DNA of 64,000 nucleotides from Erythrobacter sanguineus (GTDB taxonomy: Bacteria; Pseudomonadota; Alphaproteobacteria; Sphingomonadales; Sphingomonadaceae): NCBI RefSeq assembly GCF_900143235.1, contig NZ_FRDF01000001.1, forward strand, positions 62,001-126,000. Reading direction: 5' to 3'. Under the pieces are notes generated by a model. The model was given only the letters and a program-made list of their open reading frames with translations. It made no database searches and had not been told where the DNA came from. How positions within the stretch are numbered: position 1 is the stretch's first letter; each line of letters begins with the position of its first letter. Position numbers and translations under genes: made by a program. This document shows, one piece after another, positions 43,942-53,668 of the stretch.

Positions 43942-45414
43942 ATGGACCCTGCGATTCTCCCGCTTGTCACCCTTGTTCTCGGCGCGATTTTCGGCGGCGT
44001 CGCCTGCTGGATTATCGCCTCGCGCCCGGTTGCCGATCTGCGCGCGCGGCTGGCCGTGGTCGAGCGTGAGGCGGATGAGCAGGAGGGCGAGTTCAAGCGC
44101 GCCATTGCCGAACTGGGCGAAGCGCGGATCGAGGTCGCCGGGCTGAAGGAACGTGCCGGGCAGGCCGATGGCTTGCTCGTGCGGCTTGATGCGGTGCAGG
44201 GCGAACGGGCGGCGCTGGCGCAGCGGCTGGCAGCGATCGAAAGCGCTTCTGCCGAGCGTGAGAAGGCCTTTGCGGAGCAGCGCAAGGGTCTGCTCGAAGC
44301 GCAGGAAAGCTTGCGCAAGGAATTCGAAAACGCGGGCAACAAGGTGCTCGAAGCGGCGCAGAAGACCTTTCTCGACCGTGCCGAGGCGCGTTTTCGCCAG
44401 TCCGAGGAAGCGGGCGAGGCGAAGATCAAGGCGCTGCTCACCCCGGTGGGAGACCGGCTGGCGAGTTACGAAAAACAGGTTGCCGAACTGGAGGCAAAAC
44501 GCACCGATGCCTTCGGCCAGCTCACCGGCGTGATCGAGGAAATGCGAAAAGGGCAGGAAGATGTCCGACGCGAGGCGCAGCGGCTTGGCAATTCGCTGAC
44601 CAACGCTCCCAAGGCGCGCGGGCGCTGGGGTGAGCGGGCGTTGCAGAACGTGCTCGAACAATGCGGGCTGGCCGAACATACTGATTTTCAACTCGAACAA
44701 TCGATGGACACCGCCGATGGCCGCCTGCGGCCCGATGCGATCGTGAATGTGCCGGGGCAGAAGAAGCTGGTGATCGATGCCAAGGTGTCATTGAACGCCT
44801 ATCAGGCCGCGTTCGAGGCCGATGACGAAGGCGAGCGCAAGCGGCATCTGGATCTCCACGCCAAATCCATGCGCGGCCATGTCCAGACGCTGGGTTCCAA
44901 AAGCTATCAGAGCCAGTTCGAGGACGCGCCCGATTATGTGGTGATGTTTGTGCCGGGCGAACATTTCGTCGCCGCTGCGCTCGAACATGACCCCGAATTG
45001 TGGGACTTCGCCTTCCGCAACAAGGTGCTGCTGGCGACACCGACCAACCTTGTCGCGATTGCGCGCACCGTGGCGCAGGTGTGGCGGCAGGACAAGATGG
45101 CCTCCGAAGCGGCGGAAATCGGGCGCATGGGCGCAGAATTATACGGCCGTCTCGAAGTCGCGGCGCAACATCTCAAACGCGTGGGCGGCGGGCTGGAAAG
45201 CGCGGTCAACAATTACAACAAATTCGTCGGCAGCTTTGAACGCAACGTGCTGTCGTCAGGGCGCAGGCTCGCGGAAAAGGGCGTCGATATCGGCAAGCGC
45301 GAGATCGAGGATGTGTCCTTGGTGGAAAGCGCCCCGCGCTACAACGCAGGCGATGCCGATGGGGTCGAGGCAGAATATCCGGCGCTGGAAGCGAAGAAGG
45401 ACGCGGCGGAGTAG
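43942..45414 (+). CDS. rmuC: DNA recombination protein RmuC
   Basis: RmuC limits inversions at short repeats and is thought to act as a nuclease-like protein. The 490-residue product has an N-terminal membrane span (about 5-27, PLVTLVLGAIFGGVACWII), a long coiled coil (about 35-200, Glu/Lys/Ala-rich), and the RmuC core with GRWGERALQNVLEQCGL, VIDAKVSLNAYQAAFEADDE and VVMFVPGEHFVAAAL. The ATG at 43942 follows AGGGGATT. A consensus LexA box precedes it, indicating SOS induction. Its stop is five bases from the convergent rRNA methyltransferase stop. Confidence 0.95.
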   Translation: MDPAILPLVTLVLGAIFGGVACWIIASRPVADLRARLAVVEREADEQEGEFKRAIAELGEARIEVAGLKERAGQADGLLVRLDAVQGERAALAQRLAAIESASAEREKAFAEQRKGLLEAQESLRKEFENAGNKVLEAAQKTFLDRAEARFRQSEEAGEAKIKALLTPVGDRLASYEKQVAELEAKRTDAFGQLTGVIEEMRKGQEDVRREAQRLGNSLTNAPKARGRWGERALQNVLEQCGLAEHTDFQLEQSMDTADGRLRPDAIVNVPGQKKLVIDAKVSLNAYQAAFEADDEGERKRHLDLHAKSMRGHVQTLGSKSYQSQFEDAPDYVVMFVPGEHFVAAALEHDPELWDFAFRNKVLLATPTNLVAIARTVAQVWRQDKMASEAAEIGRMGAELYGRLEVAAQHLKRVGGGLESAVNNYNKFVGSFERNVLSSGRRLAEKGVDIGKREIEDVSLVESAPRYNAGDADGVEAEYPALEAKKDAAE

Positions 45415-45418
45415 AACT

Positions 45419-46219
45419 CTACCGCTCAACCCCTGCCAGCACCTCATAGCCCAACACCGCTGCTGCCACCGCGGCGTTAAGCGAATCCGCACGCCCCAGC
45501 ATCGGCATGGTCACGCGCAGATCGCAGGCCGCTTCGTAATCCTCCGGCAGGCCTTGCGATTCGTTGCCGACCAGAATGAAGCACGGCGCGCGGTAATCCG
45601 CCGCGCGATAGGGCACGGCGTCGCGCAGGCTTGCCGCCACCAGCTGGCCTTCACCCGCCCGCAGCCACGGCAGGAATTCCTCCCACCGCGCCTGCGCCAC
45701 CGGCACGGTGAACACCGCCCCCATGCTGGCGCGAACGGCCTCGGCGCTGAAGGGATCGGCGCATTCATCGATCAGGATCAGCCCGCCTGCGCCCACTGCA
45801 TCGCCGGTGCGCAGCATCGTGCCAAGATTGCCGGGATCGCGCAAAGCCTGCGCCACCAGCCAGATCGGCGCAGCGCTGCGGGTGAGCGCGGCGAGGCGGG
45901 TGTCCCATTCGTCGAATACGCCGGTCACGCTCTGGGCGTTGTCCTTGCCGGTGATCTTGGAGAGAATGTCGGGCGTGGTGGTGATCACCTCGCCGCCTGC
46001 CGCCATGACGTCAGCCTCAAGCCGCGCCAGCAAGGCGTGATCATCGCGCCCTTCGGCCATCACCAGCATTTGCGGCAAGCGGCCGATGCTGCGGGCATCT
46101 TCGAGCAGCCGCAGCCCTTCGACCAGGAACTGTCCGCTGCGCTTGCGATGCTTCTTGTCGCGCAAGGACCGCAGATATTTGACGGTCGGATTGGAAAAGC
46201 CGGTGATCTGCCTGCGCAT
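45419..46219 (-). CDS. SpoU/TrmH-family rRNA methyltransferase
   Basis: A 266-residue SPOUT RNA 2'-O-methyltransferase. The substrate-binding N-terminal part has NPTVKYLRSLRDKKHRKRSG and FLVEGLRLLEDA; the SAM-binding knot has ALRDPGNLGTMLRTGDAVGA, ILVGNESQGLPEDY and the end block LGRADSLNAAVAAAVLGYEV. It resembles RlmB/TsnR-type 23S rRNA enzymes; the exact nucleotide is not assignable. I chose the ATG at 46219; the longer frame runs into HPr territory without a family N-terminus. HPr lies 43 bases upstream on the same strand. Confidence 0.9.
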   Translation of the reverse strand: MRRQITGFSNPTVKYLRSLRDKKHRKRSGQFLVEGLRLLEDARSIGRLPQMLVMAEGRDDHALLARLEADVMAAGGEVITTTPDILSKITGKDNAQSVTGVFDEWDTRLAALTRSAAPIWLVAQALRDPGNLGTMLRTGDAVGAGGLILIDECADPFSAEAVRASMGAVFTVPVAQARWEEFLPWLRAGEGQLVAASLRDAVPYRAADYRAPCFILVGNESQGLPEDYEAACDLRVTMPMLGRADSLNAAVAAAVLGYEVLAGVER

Positions 46220-46262
46220 GCGAGCCTGCTGACCGCAGCAAGGCCCCGCGTCAATCCCCGCG

Positions 46263-46541
46263 TCAATCTTCCCCGAATCCGGATTCGACCAGCGCGGCAA
46301 GCTCGGCCAGCACCGTTTCGGCATTTTCGCCTGCGACCAGCACCTCGATCACGTCGCCCTTGGCCGCGCCAAGCATCATCAGACCGAGGATCGATCCGCC
46401 CGCCGCGCTGTTGGGCGCCTTGCTGACGGTCACCGTCACCCCGTCGGGCAGGGCCGCGACCGCGCCGACGAATTTCGCGCTTGCCCGGGCGTGCAGACCT
46501 CGGCGGTTGACGATGGTGATGGTGCGGCGTGCTTCCCCCAT
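46263..46541 (-). CDS. HPr-like phosphocarrier protein
   Basis: A 92-residue HPr of the regulatory alphaproteobacterial PTS. The phosphoryl-accepting His is H17 in NRRGLHARASAKF; the serine phosphorylated by HprK would be S50 in AAGGSILGLMMLG. It is downstream of the EIIA gene and, further up the strand, of rapZ, hprK, chvG and chvI, all in one orientation. No sugar permease or EI gene is in the window, so it is probably signalling rather than sugar transport. Confidence 0.92.
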   Translation of the reverse strand: MGEARRTITIVNRRGLHARASAKFVGAVAALPDGVTVTVSKAPNSAAGGSILGLMMLGAAKGDVIEVLVAGENAETVLAELAALVESGFGED

Positions 46542-46552
46542 GACGCCGCGCC

Positions 46553-46978
46553 TCAGGCCTTGGCCCGCGCCGGACCGCTAGCCTGTCCGAGCAGCTCGCT
46601 GGCGACGGTGATGTAGTTGCGCCCTGCGGTCTGCGCAGCGGCAACGGCAGCGGTCACATCCATCGCCTTGCGCGCGCCCGCCAGCCGGATCAGCATCGGC
46701 AGGTTGATCCCGGCAATCACCTCGACATGGCCTGCATCGAGCAGCGATATCGCGAGGTTCGAAGGGGTGCCGCCGAACAGGTCTGTCAGAATGATGACAC
46801 CGCCGCCGGTATCGACCGCTTCGATTGCTTTCGCAATGTCGGCGCGGCGCTGTTCCATGTCGTCATTCGGGCCGATGCAGACGGTCACGATGCCATCCTG
46901 CGGGCCGACGACGTGCTCCATCGCCTCGACGAACTGGTCGGCAAGGCGACCATGGGTAACGAGGATCAAACCGATCAT
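46553..46978 (-). CDS. PTS EIIA component, mannose/fructose family
   Basis: A 141-residue EIIA of the mannose class. The phosphorylation site is H9 in LILVTHGRLA; VIILTDLFGGTPSNLAISLL and VIAGINLPMLIRL are the family signatures. It is the orphan regulatory EIIA next to hprK/HPr in many alphaproteobacteria, where its phosphorylation state reports metabolism. The ATG at 46978 was chosen by family start (MIGLILVTHG). HPr follows 11 bases downstream of its stop. Confidence 0.92.
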   Translation of the reverse strand: MIGLILVTHGRLADQFVEAMEHVVGPQDGIVTVCIGPNDDMEQRRADIAKAIEAVDTGGGVIILTDLFGGTPSNLAISLLDAGHVEVIAGINLPMLIRLAGARKAMDVTAAVAAAQTAGRNYITVASELLGQASGPARAKA

Positions 46979-47068
46979 GCGTGAAATTGGGTCCGTTAAC
47001 TGCCCGCCGGAAGCAGGCCTTAGGCGTTTCAACCGATCTGGGCAATGCCAGCTGTGTCCGTGCCGTGC

Positions 47069-47995
47069 CTAGCGCCGATCACGTTCGATCTCATACGCCG
47101 CGCGCGAGCCAAGATTGCGGTGCCGGACAGTGGGCGAAAATCCGGCGGCACGCAAGCCTTGGGCCATGCGTTCGGCGGTATAGACCGAACGGTGTCTCCC
47201 GCCGGTACAACCAAAGGCGATATGGACATAGGGCTTGCCCTGGACCTGGTAACGCGGGAGCAGCATCAGCAGCAGGTCACGAATGCGGGCAAAGGCCTCT
47301 GCAAAGGCCGGGTCGCGCTCGATATGCTCACCGACAGGCGCATCCTGTCCGGTCAGTTCGCGCAAGGCCGGCACCCAGTGGGGATTGTCGATAAAGCGCA
47401 TGTCGAACACCAGATCGGCGAGCGGCGGCATCCCGCGCGCAAAGCCGAAACTGGAAAGCGTCAGCGTCATCGCGCTCTCGCTGCTGGCGGGAGCGAACAG
47501 CTCGCGGATGTGGGATTGCAGATCATTGCTGGTCATGGCGGTCGTATCGACCATGATCTCGGCCCAGCGCCGGAGCGGTTCGAGCAACTCGCGCTCGGCC
47601 GCGATGCCTTCCATCACCGGCCGTCCGGCAGCCAGCGGGTGGCGGCGCCGGGTTTCGTTGAAGCGGCGTTCAAGTTCTGTGCCCGAGCAATCGAGGAAGA
47701 CGAAGGTAAGCGTGACATCGTCCCGCGCGGCCAGATCCTTGACCAGCGCGATGATGTCCGCCGGGACAAAGCCGCGGGTGCGCGAATCGAACCCGATCGC
47801 CAGCGGCCCGCGCGCTTCGTCGGGCATGGCCACCAGCCGCTTCAGCAACCGCACCGGGAAATTGTCGATCGTCTCCCAGCCAAGATCTTCCAGCACCGCG
47901 AGCGCGGTCGATTTGCCCGCGCCGGACAGGCCGGTGACAAACAGCAGCTGTTGTGGTGCGGGGGGCGGATCTGCGGTCTCGTTCATCATGCTCAT
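47069..47995 (-). CDS. rapZ: RNase adapter protein RapZ (YvcJ/GlmZ-type nucleotide-binding protein)
   Basis: P-loop nucleotide-binding protein of 308 residues. Walker A is VTGLSGAGKST (about 20-30), followed by DLGWETIDNFPVRLL, and the C-terminal RapZ core ends in IAFGCTGGRHRSVYTAE. In enterobacteria RapZ binds GlcN6P and directs RNase E to GlmZ; in alphaproteobacteria the role is less clear. The ATG at 47995 overlaps the hprK stop (ATGA), so translation is coupled. The longer frame start at 48061 is discarded. Confidence 0.93.
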   Translation of the reverse strand: MSMMNETADPPPAPQQLLFVTGLSGAGKSTALAVLEDLGWETIDNFPVRLLKRLVAMPDEARGPLAIGFDSRTRGFVPADIIALVKDLAARDDVTLTFVFLDCSGTELERRFNETRRRHPLAAGRPVMEGIAAERELLEPLRRWAEIMVDTTAMTSNDLQSHIRELFAPASSESAMTLTLSSFGFARGMPPLADLVFDMRFIDNPHWVPALRELTGQDAPVGEHIERDPAFAEAFARIRDLLLMLLPRYQVQGKPYVHIAFGCTGGRHRSVYTAERMAQGLRAAGFSPTVRHRNLGSRAAYEIERDRR

Positions 47996-48516
47996 TCTTG
48001 CGCGGGGGCGGCGGAAAGGGAAGGCGGATTTGCATTGGTGCCATGCAGCGCCAGCGCCCATTCGGCGCGCTGCGCGGGGGCAATGGTGCCGGGATCAAAG
48101 CGCAGCACCGGCACCGCCACGCCGCCGATTACGCGCCGGGGGAGCGGTGTTTCGGGCAGGCGTTCGCCCAGCGTCGTGTCCCGCGCCGCGCCCAGTTCCA
48201 GCACCAGCGCGACCGGAGCGGGCGCGGCAACCGGCACCTGCACAATGCCGATGCCGCGCAGTTCGATCAGTCCGGCAATATTGGGCGGCGGGCTGGCCAT
48301 CAGCACATCGCTGATGTGCGTTCCCACTTGCGGTGCCGTGCGGATACCCGTGCGCATCAGTGTCACCGCGTCATCGCCGATCAGTCCGGCGCCGCGATCG
48401 ATCAGCGCCAGCGCAAGGCTCGATTTGCCGCTGCCCGGCGGCCCTTCGATCAGCAGGGCCCGCCCGCCAATCGCAACGGCGCTGGCCTGATGGACGAAGG
48501 GGCTGTCCGTGTTCAT
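47992..48516 (-). CDS. hprK: HPr kinase/phosphorylase, short alphaproteobacterial form
   Basis: A 174-residue HprK with only the catalytic domain. Walker A is IEGPPGSGKSSLAL (about 25-33) and the HprK signature region reads IAGLIELRGIGIVQVP. The N-terminal domain of firmicute HprK (about 130 residues) is absent, as normal for this class. It would phosphorylate HPr on S50. Start ATG at 48516 overlaps the chvG stop by four bases; it overlaps rapZ similarly at the other end. Confidence 0.92.
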   Translation of the reverse strand: MNTDSPFVHQASAVAIGGRALLIEGPPGSGKSSLALALIDRGAGLIGDDAVTLMRTGIRTAPQVGTHISDVLMASPPPNIAGLIELRGIGIVQVPVAAPAPVALVLELGAARDTTLGERLPETPLPRRVIGGVAVPVLRFDPGTIAPAQRAEWALALHGTNANPPSLSAAPAQE

Positions 48517-50072
48517 GCCGCCGCCGGCAGCCGCAGCCGCAAACACGCGCCGGGTGCGCCATCGCGCCGCGCATCGGCGGTGAGCGTGCCATCAAGCGCT
48601 TCGGCGATCGCGCGCGCAATGGCGAGGCCAAGGCCGGAGTGATTGCCAAAATCCTCCTCGGCCGGGCGCACCGAATGGAAGCGCCGGAACACCTTCTGGC
48701 GCGATTCCTCCGGGATGCCGGGTCCGTGGTCGCAGATGGTCAGCGTGACCCATTCGCCGTCATTGTCGATCTCCACTTCGATCGGCGCGTCGGGGGGCGA
48801 GAAGGACACGGCATTGTCGAGCAGGTTTTCGACCACGCGTTCGAGCCGCGCACCCACCCCGCGGACATTGGCGGCAGAACCGCGGATGGAAAGCTCGATC
48901 CGGCGGCCTTCATTCTCGGCGCGGTGTTCGCGCCCACCGATGATCGCGCGGACCAGATCGGCCAGCTGGATCCGTTCGAGGGTCGCCCGGCTCATTTCGG
49001 CATCGATCCGGCTGGCATCGGAAATCTCGCTCACCAGCCGGTCGATCCGCCGCACATCATGGGTCGCGATCTCGAACAGTTCCTGCCGCAGCGCCGGATC
49101 ATCGACCCGCGGCAGCGATTCGATCGCACTGCGCAAGCTGGCGAGCGGGTTCTTGATCTCGTGCGCCACATCTGCCGCAAAGCTGTCGACCGCGTCGATG
49201 CGCTGGCGCAGCGCGCCAGTCATGTCGGACACCGCGCGGGCCAGCAGGCCGATCTCGTCACTGCGTTGCGGCAGGCGCGGCACCTCGACCTCGCGTTGAC
49301 GCCCCTGGCGCACCCGCACCGCCGCGCGCGCGAGCTGGCGCAGGGGCGTGACGATGGTGCGCGCCAGGAACAGCGACAACAGCGCCGAAGCCGCCAGCAC
49401 CAGCAGCATCGCAAAGCCCAGCGTGGTGCGCGCGGCGCGCACGCTTTCGGTAATGTCGACCGCGTTGCGCACGGTCAGCAAGGTCGCACCGTTGAGCCCC
49501 ACTGGCGCGGCAGCGGTGATCACCGGCGTGCCGTCGCGCCAGTCATAAAGCCTGACCTGCGACAATCCCAGTTCGCGCGCGCGGGCGAGTTCGGGCCAGG
49601 CATCGGCCTCCTGCGCCTCGGGCTCGATATAGTCCTGCACCGGCTCGGCAGCGACGATGGTGTCGACCGTGCGATCCAGCCAGCGGGCTAATTGCTGTTC
49701 CCAGTCATCATCGGTGATGTCGTTGAAGCGGAAGGCGGGGTCGGCAAGTGCAAAACTGTCAGCGGTCAGCAGCCCATCGGCATCGAACATCCGCAGCCGC
49801 ATGCGCTGTTCCTTGCCGATCTGCACCAGCAGCGCCTCCTGCCGCTCACGGCTGGCCCCGGCGAGCGCTTCGGCGGTGATCTGCGCCTCGATCCGGGCAA
49901 GCTTGAAGCGTTCATTGATCAGCTGCGTGCGGTAGCTGTCGAGATAGAGCAGGCCGCCGCCCATGATGGCCAGCGGCAGAATATTGACCACAAGGATGCG
50001 CGCCGTGAGCGCAAACCGCCCGGTCGCGCTCAGCTGTTCGCCGCCTGCCGCGGCCCGGATTGCATCAGGCAT
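48513..50072 (-). CDS. chvG: Sensor histidine kinase ChvG (ExoS-like)
   Basis: A 519-residue membrane kinase. There are two membrane spans (about 22-46 and 216-240) flanking a periplasmic sensor domain (about 47-215), then HAMP (about 240-290), the phosphoacceptor H304 in [15 protein letters not shown] and an ATPase with [22 protein letters not shown] and [12 protein letters not shown]. ChvG/ExoS sensors in rhizobia respond to acid and envelope stress and are restrained by ExoR. Start ATG 50072 overlaps the response-regulator stop by eight bases. It is followed by hprK, suggesting coupled envelope and carbon signalling. Confidence 0.93.
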   Translation of the reverse strand: MPDAIRAAAGGEQLSATGRFALTARILVVNILPLAIMGGGLLYLDSYRTQLINERFKLARIEAQITAEALAGASRERQEALLVQIGKEQRMRLRMFDADGLLTADSFALADPAFRFNDITDDDWEQQLARWLDRTVDTIVAAEPVQDYIEPEAQEADAWPELARARELGLSQVRLYDWRDGTPVITAAAPVGLNGATLLTVRNAVDITESVRAARTTLGFAMLLVLAASALLSLFLARTIVTPLRQLARAAVRVRQGRQREVEVPRLPQRSDEIGLLARAVSDMTGALRQRIDAVDSFAADVAHEIKNPLASLRSAIESLPRVDDPALRQELFEIATHDVRRIDRLVSEISDASRIDAEMSRATLERIQLADLVRAIIGGREHRAENEGRRIELSIRGSAANVRGVGARLERVVENLLDNAVSFSPPDAPIEVEIDNDGEWVTLTICDHGPGIPEESRQKVFRRFHSVRPAEEDFGNHSGLGLAIARAIAEALDGTLTADARRDGAPGACLRLRLPAAA

Positions 50073-50838
50073 CGGTGAAGCTGTAGCCCGCGCCATAAAG
50101 CGTATCGATCGCGCCGAACCGGGAATCGACCATGCGGAACTTGCGGCGCATCCGCTTGATATGGCTATCGACCGTGCGATCATCGACGAAGACATCGTCG
50201 GGATAGGCGGCGTCCATCAACTGGTTGCGGCTCTTGATAACGCCGGGGCGGATCGCCAGCGCCTCCAGGATCAGGAACTCTGTCACGGTCAGGCTGACGA
50301 TCTGCCCGTCCCAGGTGACCTGATGGCGGGCCGGATCCATGAACAGCCGCCCGCGGATCAGGCTCGCCTGTGCCGGTTCGGCGGGGTCGGCATTGCCGCT
50401 TCCGGTCTCCACCGGATCAGCGCGCCGCAGGATCGCGCGGATGCGGGCGACCAGCAGACGCAGGCTGAAAGGCTTGGCGATGTAATCATCCGCCCCCAGT
50501 TCAAGCCCCGCTTCCTCGTCGCTTTCGTCGTTTTTGCTGGTCAGGAAGATCACCGGCAGCGGTGAATGTTCGCGCAGTCGCCGCAGCAGTTCCATCCCGT
50601 CCATCTTCGGCATCTTGATGTCGAACACGGCCAGATCAGGCGGATTGTCGAGCAGCGCCTTCAACGCGGTTTCGCCGTCCGAATAGAGGCGGGTGGCAAA
50701 GCCTTCAGCCTGCAACGCGATCGATACGGTGGTGAGGATGTTGCGATCATCATCGACCAGCGCGATCTGCATCGCGCGCTGCCCGACCTCGCCCGTTTCC
50801 GGGCCGGTAGCGGCATAATCGGGGGTGGTGTCGGACAT
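50065..50838 (-). CDS. chvI: Response regulator ChvI (OmpR/PhoB family)
   Basis: A 257-residue response regulator. Receiver: [11 protein letters not shown] with acidic D29-D31, phosphoacceptor D73 in [15 protein letters not shown] and K in FLTSKND and YIAKPFSLR. The OmpR winged helix includes [20 protein letters not shown] and [17 protein letters not shown]. The cluster order chvI-chvG-hprK supports the name. ATG 50838 with AAGGA about 8 bases upstream. Divergent from pckA across a 303-base region. Confidence 0.93.
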   Translation of the reverse strand: MSDTTPDYAATGPETGEVGQRAMQIALVDDDRNILTTVSIALQAEGFATRLYSDGETALKALLDNPPDLAVFDIKMPKMDGMELLRRLREHSPLPVIFLTSKNDESDEEAGLELGADDYIAKPFSLRLLVARIRAILRRADPVETGSGNADPAEPAQASLIRGRLFMDPARHQVTWDGQIVSLTVTEFLILEALAIRPGVIKSRNQLMDAAYPDDVFVDDRTVDSHIKRMRRKFRMVDSRFGAIDTLYGAGYSFTDA

Positions 50839-51141
50839 GGTGACTATCCTTCTTGCCGCCGCCATCGCATGGGGCAAGCGGTAGCGCCATTGCGCGTGCG
50901 AGACAATCGCTGCGAGGGAATGTTGCAGGCCGGATCACCGGCCTCGCAAAAATGTCATGGCCCAGCCGGTTTGACGCGCGCGGAGTCGCCCATTAATGGC
51001 GCGAGCAATGGGATCGATCATGTTGCACATGGTGCGACCGCTTGTGGTTGCATACGTATGCGTGAATGCTACGGGGAACGTAGCGGATTCGCCCCCGCCT
51101 ATTGCACCGCCGCCATCCCGACTGGCTGAGGAGACACGACC
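50839..51141. promoter_or_regulatory. chvI-pckA divergent control region with a 12-base palindrome
   Basis: This region must hold both divergent promoters. It contains a perfect palindrome GCATACGTATGC (51050-51061), 81 bases before the pckA TTG, and an imperfect TTGCACATGGTGCGA inverted repeat (about 51023-51037). Either could be a regulator site. ChvI-like or gluconeogenesis regulators are plausible binders but nothing identifies them. Confidence 0.5.
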
Positions 51142-52755
51142 TTGACCTCGCTTGCACATCCGCTGTCCGCCCAGAACCTTGCAACCCGGGCGACCATCCA
51201 CGCCAATCTCGGCACGCCGGCGCTGGTGGAACATGCCCTCGCACGCGGCGAAGGCAAGCTGACGCGGGACGGCGCGCTGCTGGTGGAAACCGGCAAGTTC
51301 ACCGGGCGCAGCGTGAAGGACAAGTTCATCGTGCGCGATGCCGCGACCGAGGACACGATCAACTGGGGTGCTATCAACCAGCCGATGAGCCCGGAACACT
51401 TCGCCGCGCTGAAAGCCGATTTTCTCGATCACCTCGAAGGGCAGGACGAAATTTACGTCGCCGACCTGTTTGGCGGCTCGCAGCCCGAATACCGGGTGAA
51501 TGTGCGGGTCGTCACCCAGATGGCGTGGCACAACCTGTTCGTGCGCACCCTGCTGGTGCGCCCCGTGGCTGACGAAGTGGCCAGCTTCGCGCCCGAATAC
51601 ACCATCATCAACCTGCCCAGCTTCAAGGCTGATCCGGAACGCCATGGCTGCCGCAGCGACACGGTGATCGCGGTCAGCTTCACTGAAAAGCTGATCCTGA
51701 TCGGCAACACCGAATATTCGGGCGAGATGAAGAAGGGCGTGTTTGGCCTGCTCAACTACCTGCTCCCCGCGCAGGGCGTGATGCCGATGCATTGCAGCGC
51801 CAATATCGGGGCCGACGGTAAAAGCGCGATTTTCTTCGGCCTGTCGGGCACGGGCAAGACCACGCTTTCGGCCGATGCCAGCCGCACCCTGATCGGCGAT
51901 GACGAACATGGCTGGTCGGACACCGCCGTGTTCAATTTCGAAGGCGGCTGCTATGCCAAGATGATCAACCTTTCAGAGGAAGGTGAGCCGGAAATCTACG
52001 CGACGACCAAGATGTTCGGCACGATCCTCGAAAACGTGGCGATGGACGAAGCGAGCCGCGAACTGGATTTCACCGATTCCAGCAAGACGGAGAATACCCG
52101 CGGTGCCTATCCGATCGAATCGATCCCCAACACCAGCGAGAAGAACCTCGGCCCCGCGCCCTCCAACGTGATCATGCTGACCGCCGATGCCTTTGGCGTG
52201 CTGCCTCCGATTGCGCGGCTGACGGCGGATCAGGCGATGTATTACTTCCTGTCAGGCTACACCGCCAAGGTCGCCGGGACCGAGATCGGCGTGACCGAGC
52301 CGGAAGCGACCTTCTCGACCTGTTTCGGCGCTGCCTTCATGCCGCGCCACCCGAGCGTTTACGGCAACCTGCTGAAGGAACGCATCGGCAAGGGCGGGGC
52401 GCAATGCTGGCTGGTCAACACCGGCTGGACCGGCGGCAAGTACGGCACCGGCAGCCGCATGCCGATCAAGGCGACCCGCGCGCTGCTGAACGCCGTGCTC
52501 GATGGCAAGATGGACAGCGTCGAATTCCGCAAGGACCCGAACTTCGGGTTTGACGTGCCGGTGTTCGTGCCCGCGCTGGCCGAAGCAGGGCTGGACCAGA
52601 CGATCCTCGATCCGCGCAGCACCTGGGCCGACGGGGCTGAATATGATGCCACGGCGCGCAAGCTGGTGCAGTTGTTCATCGACAACTTCGCCCAGTTTGC
52701 CGAGCATGTCGACGAAGGCGTGCGCCAGGCAGCCCCGGCCCCCGTTGCCGCCTGA
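51142..52755 (+). CDS. pckA: Phosphoenolpyruvate carboxykinase (ATP)
   Basis: PckA converts oxaloacetate and ATP to phosphoenolpyruvate, the gateway to gluconeogenesis. The 537-residue product has the ATP-type signature: [15 protein letters not shown], the kinase-1 loop [16 protein letters not shown], kinase-2 region [24 protein letters not shown], and [23 protein letters not shown]. The start is TTG at 51142 with GAGGAG 8 bases ahead. It faces chvI, as in many alphaproteobacteria. If the 3-hydroxypropionate module feeds succinyl-CoA, PckA would be the exit to sugars. Confidence 0.97.
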   Translation: MTSLAHPLSAQNLATRATIHANLGTPALVEHALARGEGKLTRDGALLVETGKFTGRSVKDKFIVRDAATEDTINWGAINQPMSPEHFAALKADFLDHLEGQDEIYVADLFGGSQPEYRVNVRVVTQMAWHNLFVRTLLVRPVADEVASFAPEYTIINLPSFKADPERHGCRSDTVIAVSFTEKLILIGNTEYSGEMKKGVFGLLNYLLPAQGVMPMHCSANIGADGKSAIFFGLSGTGKTTLSADASRTLIGDDEHGWSDTAVFNFEGGCYAKMINLSEEGEPEIYATTKMFGTILENVAMDEASRELDFTDSSKTENTRGAYPIESIPNTSEKNLGPAPSNVIMLTADAFGVLPPIARLTADQAMYYFLSGYTAKVAGTEIGVTEPEATFSTCFGAAFMPRHPSVYGNLLKERIGKGGAQCWLVNTGWTGGKYGTGSRMPIKATRALLNAVLDGKMDSVEFRKDPNFGFDVPVFVPALAEAGLDQTILDPRSTWADGAEYDATARKLVQLFIDNFAQFAEHVDEGVRQAAPAPVAA

Positions 52756-52861
52756 TTTACGGACTTGCTTGATTTCCGCCCCTGATTTTCTGGCATGCTG
52801 CGCCATCATGGCGTAACCTTGCCGGCGGATCGTGTGGTTTCATCAGCAAGGAAGGGCAGGC

Positions 52862-53185
52862 ATGAGCATTCTCGATGGTATCCTGAAGAACATCGGCGGC
52901 GCGCCCGATGACGTGGCCAATCTCGCCGCCAAGGTCGGGCTTGATCCGGCGATGGTCGAAAAGGCGATTGCTACGCTCGGCCAGACCCATGTGCTTGAGG
53001 GTGACACGGTCACGCTGGCAGCGGAAAAGACCGGGCTCAGCCCCGATCTGCTCAATCAGATTGTCGGCGCAATCGGCGGTGAAGGTTCGCTTGCCAATTT
53101 CGCGTCGGTTCTCGATCGCGACGGCGATGGCAATCCGATCAATGACATCATGGGTATGGCCAAGGGGCTGTTCGGCAAGAGCTGA
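52862..53185 (+). CDS. Small uncharacterised protein with EF-hand-like loop
   Basis: A 107-residue protein with no signal peptide or membrane span. It opens MSILDGILKNIGGAPDDVAN, contains a helical region like DUF937/YidB small proteins, and ends with DRDGDGNPINDIMGMAKGLF, whose D-x-D-x-D-G spacing matches a calcium-binding EF-hand loop. ATG 52862 is preceded by AGGAAGGGCAGG. Function unknown; calcium binding is inference from one loop. Confidence 0.7.
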   Translation: MSILDGILKNIGGAPDDVANLAAKVGLDPAMVEKAIATLGQTHVLEGDTVTLAAEKTGLSPDLLNQIVGAIGGEGSLANFASVLDRDGDGNPINDIMGMAKGLFGKS

Positions 53186-53193
53186 AGGTGTCG

Positions 53194-53609
53194 TCAGCCG
53201 GGTTTGGCTCGGGTATCCTTAAGATATTGCCAGATCCGGCTGACCACCACCGAACCTTCGCCCACGGCGCTTGCCACGCGCTTGACCGATCCGGCGCGCA
53301 CGTCGCCGACCGCGAATATGCCGGGCGCGGTGGTGGCGTAATCATCCGCCTGCCCTGCGCCTGCACCGGTGATCGCGAAGCCCTTGGCATCGGTAGCAGC
53401 AAGGCCGGAAAGCCAGCCGGTATAGGGATCGACAACCTCGATCTCGCCTTCGGCGACGTAAACGAACCGGTCGAGCGGTTCGCCGATATCCATCACGATG
53501 CTGCCCGCCGGATAGGTAAGCTCGCGCCCGATCGCGCAGATGGCATCGACATGGGCGGGGCAAGCGGCACCCGGCGCATGGTTTCAAGCTCTTGTCCCAA
53601 CGTCTCCAC
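53194..53609 (-). pseudogene. Remnant of a CRP-domain/thioredoxin reductase fusion
   Basis: Two disjoint pieces of one family are joined. The N-terminal cyclic-nucleotide-binding part (VETLGQELETMRRVPL, then in another frame CPAHVDAICAIGRELTYPAGS and VMDIGEPLDRFVYVAEGEIE) leads directly into the extreme C-terminus of a thioredoxin reductase (WLSGLAATDAKGFAITG, GIFAVGDVRAGSVKRVASA). The middle, about 400 residues including the FAD and NADPH domains and redox cysteines, is missing, and a frameshift lies near 53568. It cannot work as a reductase. It may survive as an uncoupled 100-residue fragment. Confidence 0.75.
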
Positions 53610-53668
53610 GCACGCCTCCGCCGATCATCAGTGCAGCCGGTATCTGCGCCGGAGGATGCAAGTTGGGG

